The position numbers were made by a program, and so were the translations under genes. The notes beneath the pieces were generated by a model. The model had not been told where the DNA came from and did no database searches. It saw nothing but the letters and a program-made list of their open reading frames with translations. A stretch of DNA of 64,000 nt, from contig NZ_KE384491.1 in assembly GCF_000426065.1 (NCBI RefSeq), positions 1 to 64,000 of the forward strand, read 5' to 3'. Positions 1 through 8,327 of the stretch are shown here, in pieces (position 1 is the first letter of the stretch; the number at the start of each line of letters is the position of its first letter). This stretch comes from Mycobacterium sp. URHD0025 (GTDB lineage Bacteria > Actinomycetota > Actinomycetes > Mycobacteriales > Mycobacteriaceae).

Positions 1-263
1 TCCTGAGCTACCTGCTGCGCACACGCACCCTCGTCGATCACCTTGCCCACCACTTCGAGCTTGAACTCGAACGAGTACTGCGTTTTGGTCGGTTTTGCCA
101 CCAGTACCTTCCTGCCATGCAGGACCCAACGGCGATATATTTCGCGAACCGGCCCCCGGCTCACTCCCAGATACCTCGCCGTGGCGCCATAGCCCCGACC
201 CTGCTCGAACAACGCTACCGCCGCACCACGTTGAGCCTCACTCAACGAACTAGAAGGATGCAA
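1..263 (-). CDS. IS3-family transposase OrfA, N-terminal part (partial)
   Basis: The minus strand encodes 87 codons from a TTG start, with GGGGAG about nine bases upstream, open to the left edge. The product has an N-terminal helix-turn-helix region (AVALFEQGRGYGATARYLGV, then SRGPVREIYRRW). A second segment (YSFEFKLEVVGKVIDEGACA) is typical of IS3 OrfA proteins that bind the terminal repeats. OrfB, the DDE catalytic part, would lie outside the window, so activity cannot be judged. ATG is absent at the start, and the TTG was chosen from the Shine-Dalgarno position. Confidence 0.75.
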   Translation of the reverse strand, partial: MHPSSSLSEAQRGAAVALFEQGRGYGATARYLGVSRGPVREIYRRWVLHGRKVLVAKPTKTQYSFEFKLEVVGKVIDEGACAQQVAQ

Positions 264-323
264 AAAAGTACTCCCCAGAAGAAGAAACTGAATTTCTCAG
301 TCCAACTTCCGGGGAGCACTTCA
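1..323 (-). mobile_element. IS3-family insertion sequence, one end
   Basis: Positions 1–323 are the start of an IS3-family element that continues beyond the left edge of the window. Read on the minus strand, the outer end begins TGAAGTGCTCCCCGGAAG and is followed by TTGGAC, which fits the terminal inverted repeats of IS150-like IS3 elements with a TG at the tip. A helix-turn-helix OrfA starts just inside it. Near the end, a 16-nt arm (positions 308–323) pairs with 14 of 16 bases at 264–279, forming a nested hairpin over the OrfA ribosome-binding site. The other terminus and any target duplication lie outside the window. Confidence 0.75.
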
Positions 324-363
324 AGAAATGGGCAGTTTTACGTCTGCTCGCGCAAGGAAAAAG

Positions 364-1059
364 CTACGGAAGCTTGGCGACCAAATCCTCGACGCTGATC
401 CGCGGGCCGGTGAAGAACGGTGTCTCCTCACGGGTGTGCCGGCGGGCGTCGGTGGCCCGCAGGTCGCGCATGAGGTCGACGATGCGGTGCAGCTCGGGCG
501 CTTCGAAGGCCAGGATCCACTCGTAATCGCCGAGGGCGAACGCCGGCACCGTGTTGGCCCGCACATCCTTGTAGCCGCGGGCGGCCATGCCGTGCTCGGA
601 GAGCATGCGGCGGCGCTCCTCGTCGGGCAGCAGGTACCACTCGTAGGAGCGCACGAACGGATACACGCAGATGTAGTTGCCCGCTTCCTCACCGGCGATG
701 AAGGCCGGCACGTGGCTCTTGTTGAACTCGGCGGGCCGGTGCAGCGCGACACTGCTCCACACCGGGTCGCTGATGCGGCCCAGCGCAGTGGCGCGGCGGA
801 AGTCCGAGTAAGTCGCCTGCAGCGCCTCGATGTTGTCGGCGTGGGTCCACACCATGAAGTCGGCGTCGGCCCGCAGCCCGGCCACGTCATACAGGCCACG
901 CACAACCACGCCGCGCTCTTCCTGGGTCTTGAAGAAGGCCGCGGCCTCCTCGGTGATCTGGGTGCGCTCCTCACCCAGTTCCCCGGGCTGCACCGCGAAA
1001 ACCGAGAACATCAGGTAGCGGATGGTGGAGTTCAGTTCGTCGTAGTCCAGCTTGGCCAT
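364..1059 (-). CDS. hemQ: Coproheme decarboxylase HemQ (chlorite dismutase family)
   Basis: HemQ removes two propionate carboxyls from coproheme III to make haem b, the last step of the coproporphyrin-dependent haem pathway of actinobacteria and firmicutes. The 231-residue protein has the family motif YPFVRSYEWYLL, with the catalytic-type Tyr133, and a predicted proximal haem ligand His156 in MLSEHGMAARGYKD. The start is MAKLDYDEL; the open frame runs 43 codons further upstream but that part overlaps hemY and is not HemQ-like. Four bases separate it from the hemY stop, so hemE-hemY-hemQ form one operon. An insertion sequence ends 40 bp beyond its stop. Confidence 0.93.
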   Translation of the reverse strand: MAKLDYDELNSTIRYLMFSVFAVQPGELGEERTQITEEAAAFFKTQEERGVVVRGLYDVAGLRADADFMVWTHADNIEALQATYSDFRRATALGRISDPVWSSVALHRPAEFNKSHVPAFIAGEEAGNYICVYPFVRSYEWYLLPDEERRRMLSEHGMAARGYKDVRANTVPAFALGDYEWILAFEAPELHRIVDLMRDLRATDARRHTREETPFFTGPRISVEDLVAKLP

Positions 1060-1063
1060 GCGC

Positions 1064-2419
1064 TTATCGTGCCACGCCGCTGTACACCAATTCCGCGGCC
1101 GCCCGGGTGGCGGTCCCCACACATGCCGGCACCCCGATCCCGTCGAGATATCCGCCGGCCACCGCCAGCGTCGGGGGCAGACCCGCACGTAGTTCGGCCA
1201 CCAGCTCGGCGTGGCCGGGACCGTACTGCGGCATCGCGTCGATCCAGCGGTGCACGTGGCTGTCCACCGGATCCACGGTGACCCCGAACAGCGTGTTCAG
1301 ATCGCGGGCCGACCACGCCAGTAGGTCCTCGTCACCGGTGCTCCGAGCGATGTCATCGCCGTAGCGGCCGAACGACAAGCGCACCAACTCGACATTGCCG
1401 CGCCTGCCCCATTTGCGCGACGACATGGTGACCGCCTTGGCGTTGAGGCGTTCACCCGCTGCCACCAGCACACCCGACTGCTGCGGCAACGGTGTCCCGC
1501 CCGGCAGCGCCAGGGCCACCACCGCCGCCGAGGCCACCCGGATGCGGCCTGCCGCGGCCGCCGCGCGCGGAGCGATGTGTTCGACCAGCGAGGGCAGGTG
1601 CGGCGCCGGCACCGCCAGCATCACCGCGTCGGCGTACCAACTCGTGCCCTCGTCGTCGAGCACAGACCAGCCGCGACTGCGACGGTCCACTCGCACCGCG
1701 GCCACCTGGGCCCACCGCACGTCGGCGCGGCGACGCAGCTCCTCCAACAGCACGGTGTAGCCGCCGTCGACCGCACCGAACACCGGCGCGTCGGACGGTG
1801 GCGGCAGCGCCTCACGCACGGCCTCGGTGAGGCTGCGGGCACCGCGGTCCAGTGCGGCCGCCAGGGACGGCACTGCCGAACGCAGCCCGATCGTGGCCGA
1901 GGACCCCGCGTACACGCCGGTCAGTAACGGGTCGACGGACCGCGTGACCACCTGCTGGCCGAACCGGTCGCCCACCAGCTCCGCGACGGACGGATCGGCA
2001 CCCCGTGTCCAGCGCAGGGGCCGGGAGCGCTCGTCGAGGATGCGTGCCACGGTCTCGTCGTCGACGAGGCCGAGCAGCGACGACGCCTGCGCCGGAATGC
2101 CCTGCAGGGTCCCCTGCGGAAGCTGATGCAGCCGCGCCCCGCTGTAGATCAGCGGTCGGGCACCGGTGGGGCTGAGCCGACGGCCCGCAAGGCCGAGCTC
2201 ACCGAGCAGGTCCAGCATCTCGGGCCGGCGCACCACGAACGCCTCTGCCCCGACATCGAACGGCTGCCCGCCGACCCGTTCGGTGCGCAGCACCCCGCCG
2301 AGCCGGTCGGCCGGATCCAGCAGCGTGATCGCCGCCCGCGGCCCGGCCGCCAGGCGCAACCGGTATGCGGCGACGAGCCCTGAAATACCGCCGCCGACAA
2401 CGCAATAGGACGCACTCAC
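1064..2419 (-). CDS. hemY: Coproporphyrinogen/protoporphyrinogen oxidase HemY
   Basis: This FAD-dependent oxidase (451 aa) aromatises the porphyrinogen ring. In organisms that carry HemQ it is expected to act on coproporphyrinogen III (also called CgoX). The N-terminus CVVGGGISGLVAAYRL is the FAD-binding dinucleotide fold. The C-terminal stretch with AVAGGYLDGIGVPACVGTA is the second FAD-contact region of the protoporphyrinogen oxidase/amine oxidase family. The ATG overlaps the hemE stop by four bases, indicating translational coupling. Length is usual for mycobacterial HemY. Confidence 0.92.
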   Translation of the reverse strand: MSASYCVVGGGISGLVAAYRLRLAAGPRAAITLLDPADRLGGVLRTERVGGQPFDVGAEAFVVRRPEMLDLLGELGLAGRRLSPTGARPLIYSGARLHQLPQGTLQGIPAQASSLLGLVDDETVARILDERSRPLRWTRGADPSVAELVGDRFGQQVVTRSVDPLLTGVYAGSSATIGLRSAVPSLAAALDRGARSLTEAVREALPPPSDAPVFGAVDGGYTVLLEELRRRADVRWAQVAAVRVDRRSRGWSVLDDEGTSWYADAVMLAVPAPHLPSLVEHIAPRAAAAAGRIRVASAAVVALALPGGTPLPQQSGVLVAAGERLNAKAVTMSSRKWGRRGNVELVRLSFGRYGDDIARSTGDEDLLAWSARDLNTLFGVTVDPVDSHVHRWIDAMPQYGPGHAELVAELRAGLPPTLAVAGGYLDGIGVPACVGTATRAAAELVYSGVAR

Positions 2420-3477
2420 AGCGAGTGCACCAGCGTCACCGCCTCGGTGATGATGCGGGGATCGGTCGCCGGCAGCACACCGTGGCCCAGATTGAAGACG
2501 TGACCGGCCGCTCCGGCCGCCACCGCGGCACGCCCGTCGTCGACCACGCGGCGCACCGCCGACTCGACCACCGGCCAGCCCGCCAGCAACACCACCGGAT
2601 CGAGGTTGCCCTGCAGGGCACTGCCCGGTTTGACCCGGGCCGCGGCGTCGACCAGCGACGTGCGCCAGTCCACCCCGACCACGGTGGCCGGCGCAGGCCC
2701 CAACGCCTCTGACATCGCGCCCAGCAGCTCTGCGGTGCCGACGCCGAAATGTGTCATCGGCACGCCTGCGGCGGCCATGGTGGCGAAGACGCGGGTGGTG
2801 TGCGGAAGCACGTAGGTGCGGTAGTCGGCCAGCGACAGCGTCCCGGCCCAGGAGTCGAACACCTGCAGGGCATCGACACCGGCGTCGACCTGGGCCTGCA
2901 GGAAGGCGATGGTCAGATCGGTCAGCGCGCTCATCAGCGCATGCCAGGTGGCCGGCTCCCCCAGCATCATGGCCTTGGTGCGCTCATGGTGACGGCTCGG
3001 GCCGCCCTCCACCAGATAGGAGGCCAGCGTGAACGGCGCGCCCGCGAAACCGATCAGCGGAACCTCGCCCAGCTCCCGCACCAGCATCGACACGGCCTCG
3101 GTGACCGGTGAAACCTGGGCCGGATCAAGCGGTTTCATGCCTTCCACGTCGGCCACCGACCGGATCGGCTGCTCGATCACCGGACCCACATCGGGGACGA
3201 TGTCCAGACCGATCCCGGCGGCTTTCAGCGGCACCACGATGTCGGAGAACAAGATCGCGGCGTCCACGCCGTGCCTGCGCACCGGCTGCAGGGTGATCTC
3301 GCAGACCAGATCAGGATCGAAGCAGGCCTCCAGCATGCGGTGCTGGGCACGCAGCGCGCGGTACTCCGGCAACGAGCGGCCGGCCTGCCGCATGAACCAC
3401 ACCGGCAGACGGTGCGGGGTGCGGCCGCTCGCAGCGGCAAGATAAGGGGAATCGGGCAGCTCCCGGCGGGTATTCAT
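2416..3477 (-). CDS. hemE: Uroporphyrinogen decarboxylase HemE
   Basis: HemE decarboxylates the four acetate side chains of uroporphyrinogen III to give coproporphyrinogen III in the cytosol. The 353-residue protein has the signature PVWFMRQAGRSLPEYR near residues 25–40 and further conserved segments FSDIVVPLKAAGIGLDI and GFAGAPFTLASYL. It is the first gene of the minus-strand haem operon, with hemY overlapping its end by four bases. It diverges from the DUF3000 gene across about 110 bp, which must hold both promoters. Confidence 0.96.
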   Translation of the reverse strand: MNTRRELPDSPYLAAASGRTPHRLPVWFMRQAGRSLPEYRALRAQHRMLEACFDPDLVCEITLQPVRRHGVDAAILFSDIVVPLKAAGIGLDIVPDVGPVIEQPIRSVADVEGMKPLDPAQVSPVTEAVSMLVRELGEVPLIGFAGAPFTLASYLVEGGPSRHHERTKAMMLGEPATWHALMSALTDLTIAFLQAQVDAGVDALQVFDSWAGTLSLADYRTYVLPHTTRVFATMAAAGVPMTHFGVGTAELLGAMSEALGPAPATVVGVDWRTSLVDAAARVKPGSALQGNLDPVVLLAGWPVVESAVRRVVDDGRAAVAAGAAGHVFNLGHGVLPATDPRIITEAVTLVHSL

Positions 3478-3588
3478 CGGCTCCTATGGTGCCACGTGCC
3501 GCCGGGCGCAGACCGTTGCCGGTTCGTGACGGCCCGACTTCGGCGCGCCTGCGTCCTGTCCTGGCGGTATCCGCTAGCGTCAAACGCC

Positions 3589-4170
3589 GTGACCTCTGCC
3601 GAACCGGCCCAGTTCCGGACGGCGGTGGCGGCGATGAACGCCACCACCGTACGGCCCGAAATCGAACTGGGTCCGATACGTCCGCCACAGCGGCTGGCGC
3701 CTTTCAGCTACGCGCTGGGCGCCGAGGTCAGGCATCCCGAAACGGCGATCATCCCGGAGCGCTCGGAGGGCGACGCCTTCGGAAGGCTGATCCTCTTGCA
3801 CGACCCCGACGGGGCCGAGGCCTGGGACGGCACCATGCGCCTGGTCGCCTATATCCAGGCCGACCTGGATTCCACCGAAGCCGTCGACCCGCTGCTGCCC
3901 GAGGTGGCCTGGAGCTGGCTGGTGGACGCCCTGGAAGCACGCGCCGAGCACGTCACCGCGCTGGGCGGGACGGTCACCGCCACCACCTCGGTGCGCTACG
4001 GCGACATCTCCGGCCCGCCGCGGGCCCACCAGCTCGAGCTGCGGGCTTCCTGGACCGCCACCAATCTGGAACTCGGCCCGCACGTGGAGGCGTTCTGCGA
4101 AGTTCTCGAGCACGCGGCCGGCTTGCCCCCGACCGGTGTCACCGACCTCAGTTCCCGTACCCGCGCATAA
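3589..4170 (+). CDS. DUF3000 family protein
   Basis: This 193-residue protein corresponds to the DUF3000 family of actinobacteria (Rv2680 position in M. tuberculosis), whose function is unknown. Translation most likely starts at a GTG (VTSAEPAQF); the open frame continues upstream but overlaps the divergent hemE promoter region. The sequence is a single soluble domain without signal peptide or membrane segment. Two bases separate its stop from the ATG of the RNase D-like gene, so the two are probably cotranscribed. The constant pairing hints at a link to RNA processing, which is inference only. Confidence 0.8.
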   Translation: MTSAEPAQFRTAVAAMNATTVRPEIELGPIRPPQRLAPFSYALGAEVRHPETAIIPERSEGDAFGRLILLHDPDGAEAWDGTMRLVAYIQADLDSTEAVDPLLPEVAWSWLVDALEARAEHVTALGGTVTATTSVRYGDISGPPRAHQLELRASWTATNLELGPHVEAFCEVLEHAAGLPPTGVTDLSSRTRA

Positions 4171-4172
4171 CA

Positions 4173-5450
4173 ATGAGTGCAGAGGACCCTGACGACGCCG
4201 ACGCTGTCGAGGACGACACCGTCGAGACCGAGACCGAGGACGAATCCGTCCCACTGCTCACACCCGCCGAAGGGGTGCCCGAGCTCTGCGTCACCGCAGG
4301 TGAGATCTCTTCCGCCGCAGAATCTCTCGCGAAAGGCACCGGCCCGTTCGCGATCGATGCCGAGCGTGCCTCCGGTTTCCGCTACTCCAATCGCGCCTAC
4401 CTGGTGCAGATCCGGCGCGCCGGCTCCGGTACCGCGCTGATCGACCCGGTCAACCACGGCGGCTCCCCCATCGACGCGATGGCTCCGGTGGCCGAGGCCC
4501 TGGCAGGAGACGAATGGGTGCTGCACGCCGCCGACCAGGATCTGCCGTGCCTGGCCGAGATCGGCCTGCGCCCGGGCAAGCTCTACGACACCGAATTGGC
4601 CGGCCGGCTGGCCGGTTTCGAGCGAGTCAACCTGGCCGCCATGGTGCAGCGGCTGCTCGGTCTGCAATTGATGAAGGGACACGGCGCGGCGGACTGGTCC
4701 AAACGGCCACTGCCGGCCGAATGGCTCAACTACGCCGCCCTGGACGTCGAGGTGCTTCTCGAACTGCGCGACGCGATCGCCTCGGTTCTGGAGGAGCAGG
4801 GCAAATCCGATTGGGCGGCACAGGAATTCGAGTACCTGCGCACCTATGTGGCACAACCCACCCGGCGCGACCGCTGGCGGCGTACCTCCGGCATCCACAA
4901 GGTACGCAACCCGCAGGCGCTGGCGGCCGTGCGCGAGCTGTGGACGACGCGCGACACCATCGCCCGCGGCCGCGACATCGCACCCGGACGGATCCTGCCC
5001 GACGCCGCGATCATCAACGCCGCCACGGCCGATCCCAAGACGGTCGACGAACTCATCGCACTACCGGTCTTCGGCGGCTCCAAACAGCGCAAGAGCGCCA
5101 AGGTCTGGCTGGACGCACTGAACCGGGCCAGGGAGAACACCGACCCGCCCGACGCCAACGACGCCCAGAGCGGCCCGCCCCCGGCGGCCCGCTGGGCCAG
5201 GCGCAAGCCCGAGGCAGCGGCCCGGCTCGAAGCTGCGCGCGCCGGGCTGGCCGAACTGTCCGAACGCGTTTCGGTACCCGCGGAGAATCTCATCACGCCC
5301 GAGGTGGTACGCCGACTGTGCTGGGACTGGCATCCCGTCGGCGACGTGGCCACCGCGGTGTCGGAGTTCCTGGTCGAGTCCAACGTGCGGCCGTGGCAGC
5401 GGGAGCTGACGGTGCCGGTGCTGACCGAGGCACTCAGCTCCGACGACTGA
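4173..5450 (+). CDS. RNase D-like 3'-5' exoribonuclease with HRDC domain
   Basis: The 425-residue protein is a DEDDy-type exonuclease. Visible catalytic residues are Asp62 and Glu64 (FAIDAERASG), Asp121 (LHAADQDLPCL), and Tyr187 with Asp191 (YAALD). An HRDC nucleic-acid-binding domain follows at about residues 230–310. RNase D family enzymes trim 3' ends of tRNA and other stable RNA. The N-terminal 30 residues are acidic and probably disordered, as in the M. tuberculosis Rv2681 counterpart. It begins two bases after the DUF3000 stop. The exact RNA substrate cannot be inferred. Confidence 0.88.
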   Translation: MSAEDPDDADAVEDDTVETETEDESVPLLTPAEGVPELCVTAGEISSAAESLAKGTGPFAIDAERASGFRYSNRAYLVQIRRAGSGTALIDPVNHGGSPIDAMAPVAEALAGDEWVLHAADQDLPCLAEIGLRPGKLYDTELAGRLAGFERVNLAAMVQRLLGLQLMKGHGAADWSKRPLPAEWLNYAALDVEVLLELRDAIASVLEEQGKSDWAAQEFEYLRTYVAQPTRRDRWRRTSGIHKVRNPQALAAVRELWTTRDTIARGRDIAPGRILPDAAIINAATADPKTVDELIALPVFGGSKQRKSAKVWLDALNRARENTDPPDANDAQSGPPPAARWARRKPEAAARLEAARAGLAELSERVSVPAENLITPEVVRRLCWDWHPVGDVATAVSEFLVESNVRPWQRELTVPVLTEALSSDD

Positions 5451-5453
5451 CAC

Positions 5454-6353
5454 TCACCCGCCCACCCGGTCGATGTGGGCCAGGAAATGCGTGAGCACCG
5501 CCTGCGGATCCTCGATCTGCGGCCAGTGCGCGATGTCGTCCGCGAGCATGATCACGTCGGGTTCGGGAATCACCTCGAGGTAGCGCTGCGCCATGTGCCG
5601 TCCCGAATTCGGGTCCGACGGCCCGTCGATGAGCCGCATCGACACCGCGGTCTCCCGCATGGCCCGCACCCAGCGATTGCGGTGGGTGTAGCGGTCGTTG
5701 ACGAACCGTCCGACCTTGTGCAGGACCCGCTTTCCGTCGTTGTGTTCGAGGATCTGGTGGAACTTGTCCATCAGTTGCGGTGACGGTTTGGTGTTCACCC
5801 CGAACATTTCGTTGATGGTGGGCTCGACGAGCCGGCGCGAGAATCGGCTGCCCTGCAGCGGACTCATGATGTCGCCCATCGGGGTTCGTGACATCACCTT
5901 CTGCATCAGCCGCGGCGTGTAGGCCTCGTTGAAGAGTCCGCCGTTGAGCCAGGTGATCGATTCGATGTCCAGTGCGCCGTAGGCGCGTCCGCCGAACTCG
6001 TGGCGGGCCAGCAACTCCTGCCCGACCGACACACCCAGATCATGGGCCAGGATGTGGGCGCTGCCGACCCCGAGGTGATCCAGCAGCGCCTCGTGCATAT
6101 CGGCGTGGTCGGGCACCGAATACCCGTAGGCGACCGGTTTGTCGGAGAATCCCATGCCGATCATGTCGGGCGCGATGACGGTGAACCGCTCGGTCAACGT
6201 GGGCCAGATCAGCGACCAGTCCCACGAATTGAACGGATAGCCGTGGATCAGAAGGAGATTCGGTCCGCTTCCTGCGACCCGGTAGAAGATGTCGAAGCCC
6301 AGGTAGTCGAAGAACTGCCCGGCGTCCTTCCAACTCTGCAATTCGGCGTCCAT
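5454..6353 (-). CDS. Alpha/beta hydrolase with Asp nucleophile (MEST-like)
   Basis: The 299-residue protein has an alpha/beta hydrolase fold: oxyanion segment HGYPFNSWDW (37–46) and a nucleophile elbow AHDLGVSVGQELLAR, in which Asp105 takes the usual serine position. An Asp nucleophile marks haloalkane dehalogenases and epoxide hydrolases, and HDLG-QELLAR is the elbow of the MEST/Peg1-like subgroup. Candidate acid and base are in LIDGPSDP and in ADDIAHWPQ. The substrate is unknown. It is convergent with the RNase D-like gene and 35 bp downstream of dxs on the same strand. Confidence 0.82.
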   Translation of the reverse strand: MDAELQSWKDAGQFFDYLGFDIFYRVAGSGPNLLLIHGYPFNSWDWSLIWPTLTERFTVIAPDMIGMGFSDKPVAYGYSVPDHADMHEALLDHLGVGSAHILAHDLGVSVGQELLARHEFGGRAYGALDIESITWLNGGLFNEAYTPRLMQKVMSRTPMGDIMSPLQGSRFSRRLVEPTINEMFGVNTKPSPQLMDKFHQILEHNDGKRVLHKVGRFVNDRYTHRNRWVRAMRETAVSMRLIDGPSDPNSGRHMAQRYLEVIPEPDVIMLADDIAHWPQIEDPQAVLTHFLAHIDRVGG

Positions 6354-6388
6354 GCCTGCAACCTAGCCGAACACCGCCCGGACAGGCC

Positions 6389-8299
6389 CTAGTCGACCTG
6401 GTGCGAGACTTCCTCGCCCATCGGCGCACCGATCGCGGCGATCCACCCCGTGATCTGACGGGCGATGTGCCGGTCGGTCAGTCCCACCTCGGCGAGCACC
6501 TCGCCACGCGAGGCATGTTCCTGGAAGACCTGCGGGACACCGAGATCCCGGCACGGCACGTCGATCTCGGCGCGCCGCAGCGCTGCGGACACCGACGAGC
6601 CGATGCCGCCGTGAACGCCGTTGTCCTCGACGGTGACGACGAGTTTGTGTCCACGGGCCAGCTCGCCGAGGACTGCGGGGACCGGCAGCACCCAGCGCGG
6701 ATCCACCACCGTGACACCGATGCCCTGATTGCGCAGCCGCTCGGCGACCGCAAGGCCCATCGACGCGAACGAGCCCACCGCCACCAGGAGTACGTCGTCG
6801 GTCAGGCCGGCTGCCGGGACCGCGAGCACATCGATGTCGCCGCGCCGCCGGATCGCCGGAATATCTTCGCCCACACCGCCCCTCGGAAACCGAAGGGCGG
6901 TCGGACCATCGTTGACCGCCAACGCCTCGCCCAGTTCCTCGCGCAGCCGCGCACCGTCGCGGGGGGCGGCGACCCGGATGCCCGGGACGACACCCAGGAT
7001 CGAAAGGTCCCAGACCCCGTTGTGGCTGGCGCCGTCCGGGCCCGTGACACCGGCCCGGTCCAGCACCAGGGTTACCGGCAGCTTGTGCAGCGCGACGTCC
7101 ATCATCAGCTGATCGAATGCCCGATTGAGGAAAGTCGAATAGATCGCCACCACCGGATGCAGGCCACCCATGGCCAGACCGGCCGCCGAGGTCATCGCAT
7201 GCTGCTCGGCGATACCGACGTCGAAGAAACGATCCGGAAACCGCTTCCCGAACGAGCTCAGTCCCGTAGAGCCCGGCATGGCCGCGGTGATCGCCACCAC
7301 GTCCCGGCGTTTGGCACCGATCTCGACCAGCTCATCGGAGAACACCGACGTCCAACCAGGTGCCGAGGCCTTCGTCGGCAGCCCGGTCTCCGGATCGATG
7401 ACGCCGCATTGGTGCATCAGCTCGGCTTCGTCGTTCTCCGCATGTGCATAGCCCATGCCCTTACGGGTCACGACGTGCACGATGACCGGGGCGTTGAAGC
7501 CACGGGCGTGGCGCAGCGCGTTTTCCACCGCGTGCTCGTCATGGCCGTCGATCGGACCGACGTACTTGATCCCCAGATCGGTGAACATCACCTGCGGGGC
7601 CACCGCATCCTTGATGCCGGCCTTGATGCTGTGCATGCACTGATAGCAGAACTCGCCCACGACAGGCAGCCCGCGCACGGCCTTGCGGCCCTCCTCCAGG
7701 ATGCGTTCATAGGCCGGTTGTAGGCGCAGGCCCGCGAGGTGGTCCGCGAACCCGCCGATGGTGGGCGCGTAGCTGCGACCGTTGTCGTTGACCACGATCA
7801 CCACCGGGCGGCCACCCGTGGCGATGTTGTTCAGCGCCTCCCAGCACATGCCACCGGTCAGGGCGCCGTCACCGACGACGGCCACGACATGGCGATTGCG
7901 GTGCCCGGTCAGCTCGAAGGCCTTCGACAGGCCGTCGGCGTAGGACAGTGCCGTGCTGGCGTGGCTGGACTCCACCCAGTCGTGCTCGCTCTCGCTGCGC
8001 GACGGATATCCGGACAGACCGTCTTTGCACCGCAGGGTGTCGAAATCCTGCGCGCGTCCGGTCAGCATCTTGTGCACGTAAGCCTGATGGCCCGTGTCGA
8101 AGACGATCGGATCGTGCGGCGAATCGAACACGCGGTGCAGCGCCAAGGTGAGTTCGACGACCCCCAGGTTGGGGCCGAGATGTCCACCGGTTGCAGCGAC
8201 CTTGTGGATCAGGAACTGGCGGATTTCCCGCGCCAGATCAGTCAGCTGAGACTGTGTCAGGTGCTGCAGATCAGCGGGACCGCGGACCTGTTCAAGCAT
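6389..8299 (-). CDS. dxs: 1-deoxy-D-xylulose-5-phosphate synthase
   Basis: Dxs condenses pyruvate and glyceraldehyde 3-phosphate using thiamine diphosphate. It is the entry step of the MEP isoprenoid pathway, which feeds polyprenyl phosphates, menaquinone and carotenoids. The 636-residue protein has the GDGALTGGMCWEALNN thiamine-diphosphate motif, HLGPNLGVVELTLALH near the N-terminus, and DRAGVTGPDGASHNG in the transketolase pyrimidine-binding domain. A C-terminal transketolase domain follows. MLEQVRG was chosen as start because it matches the mycobacterial length; the frame is open for 22 more codons upstream. The Asp-nucleophile hydrolase follows closely. Confidence 0.96.
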   Translation of the reverse strand: MLEQVRGPADLQHLTQSQLTDLAREIRQFLIHKVAATGGHLGPNLGVVELTLALHRVFDSPHDPIVFDTGHQAYVHKMLTGRAQDFDTLRCKDGLSGYPSRSESEHDWVESSHASTALSYADGLSKAFELTGHRNRHVVAVVGDGALTGGMCWEALNNIATGGRPVVIVVNDNGRSYAPTIGGFADHLAGLRLQPAYERILEEGRKAVRGLPVVGEFCYQCMHSIKAGIKDAVAPQVMFTDLGIKYVGPIDGHDEHAVENALRHARGFNAPVIVHVVTRKGMGYAHAENDEAELMHQCGVIDPETGLPTKASAPGWTSVFSDELVEIGAKRRDVVAITAAMPGSTGLSSFGKRFPDRFFDVGIAEQHAMTSAAGLAMGGLHPVVAIYSTFLNRAFDQLMMDVALHKLPVTLVLDRAGVTGPDGASHNGVWDLSILGVVPGIRVAAPRDGARLREELGEALAVNDGPTALRFPRGGVGEDIPAIRRRGDIDVLAVPAAGLTDDVLLVAVGSFASMGLAVAERLRNQGIGVTVVDPRWVLPVPAVLGELARGHKLVVTVEDNGVHGGIGSSVSAALRRAEIDVPCRDLGVPQVFQEHASRGEVLAEVGLTDRHIARQITGWIAAIGAPMGEEVSHQVD

Positions 8300-8327
8300 T
8301 CCGCCAGTGTACGCACGCATCCCCGGC

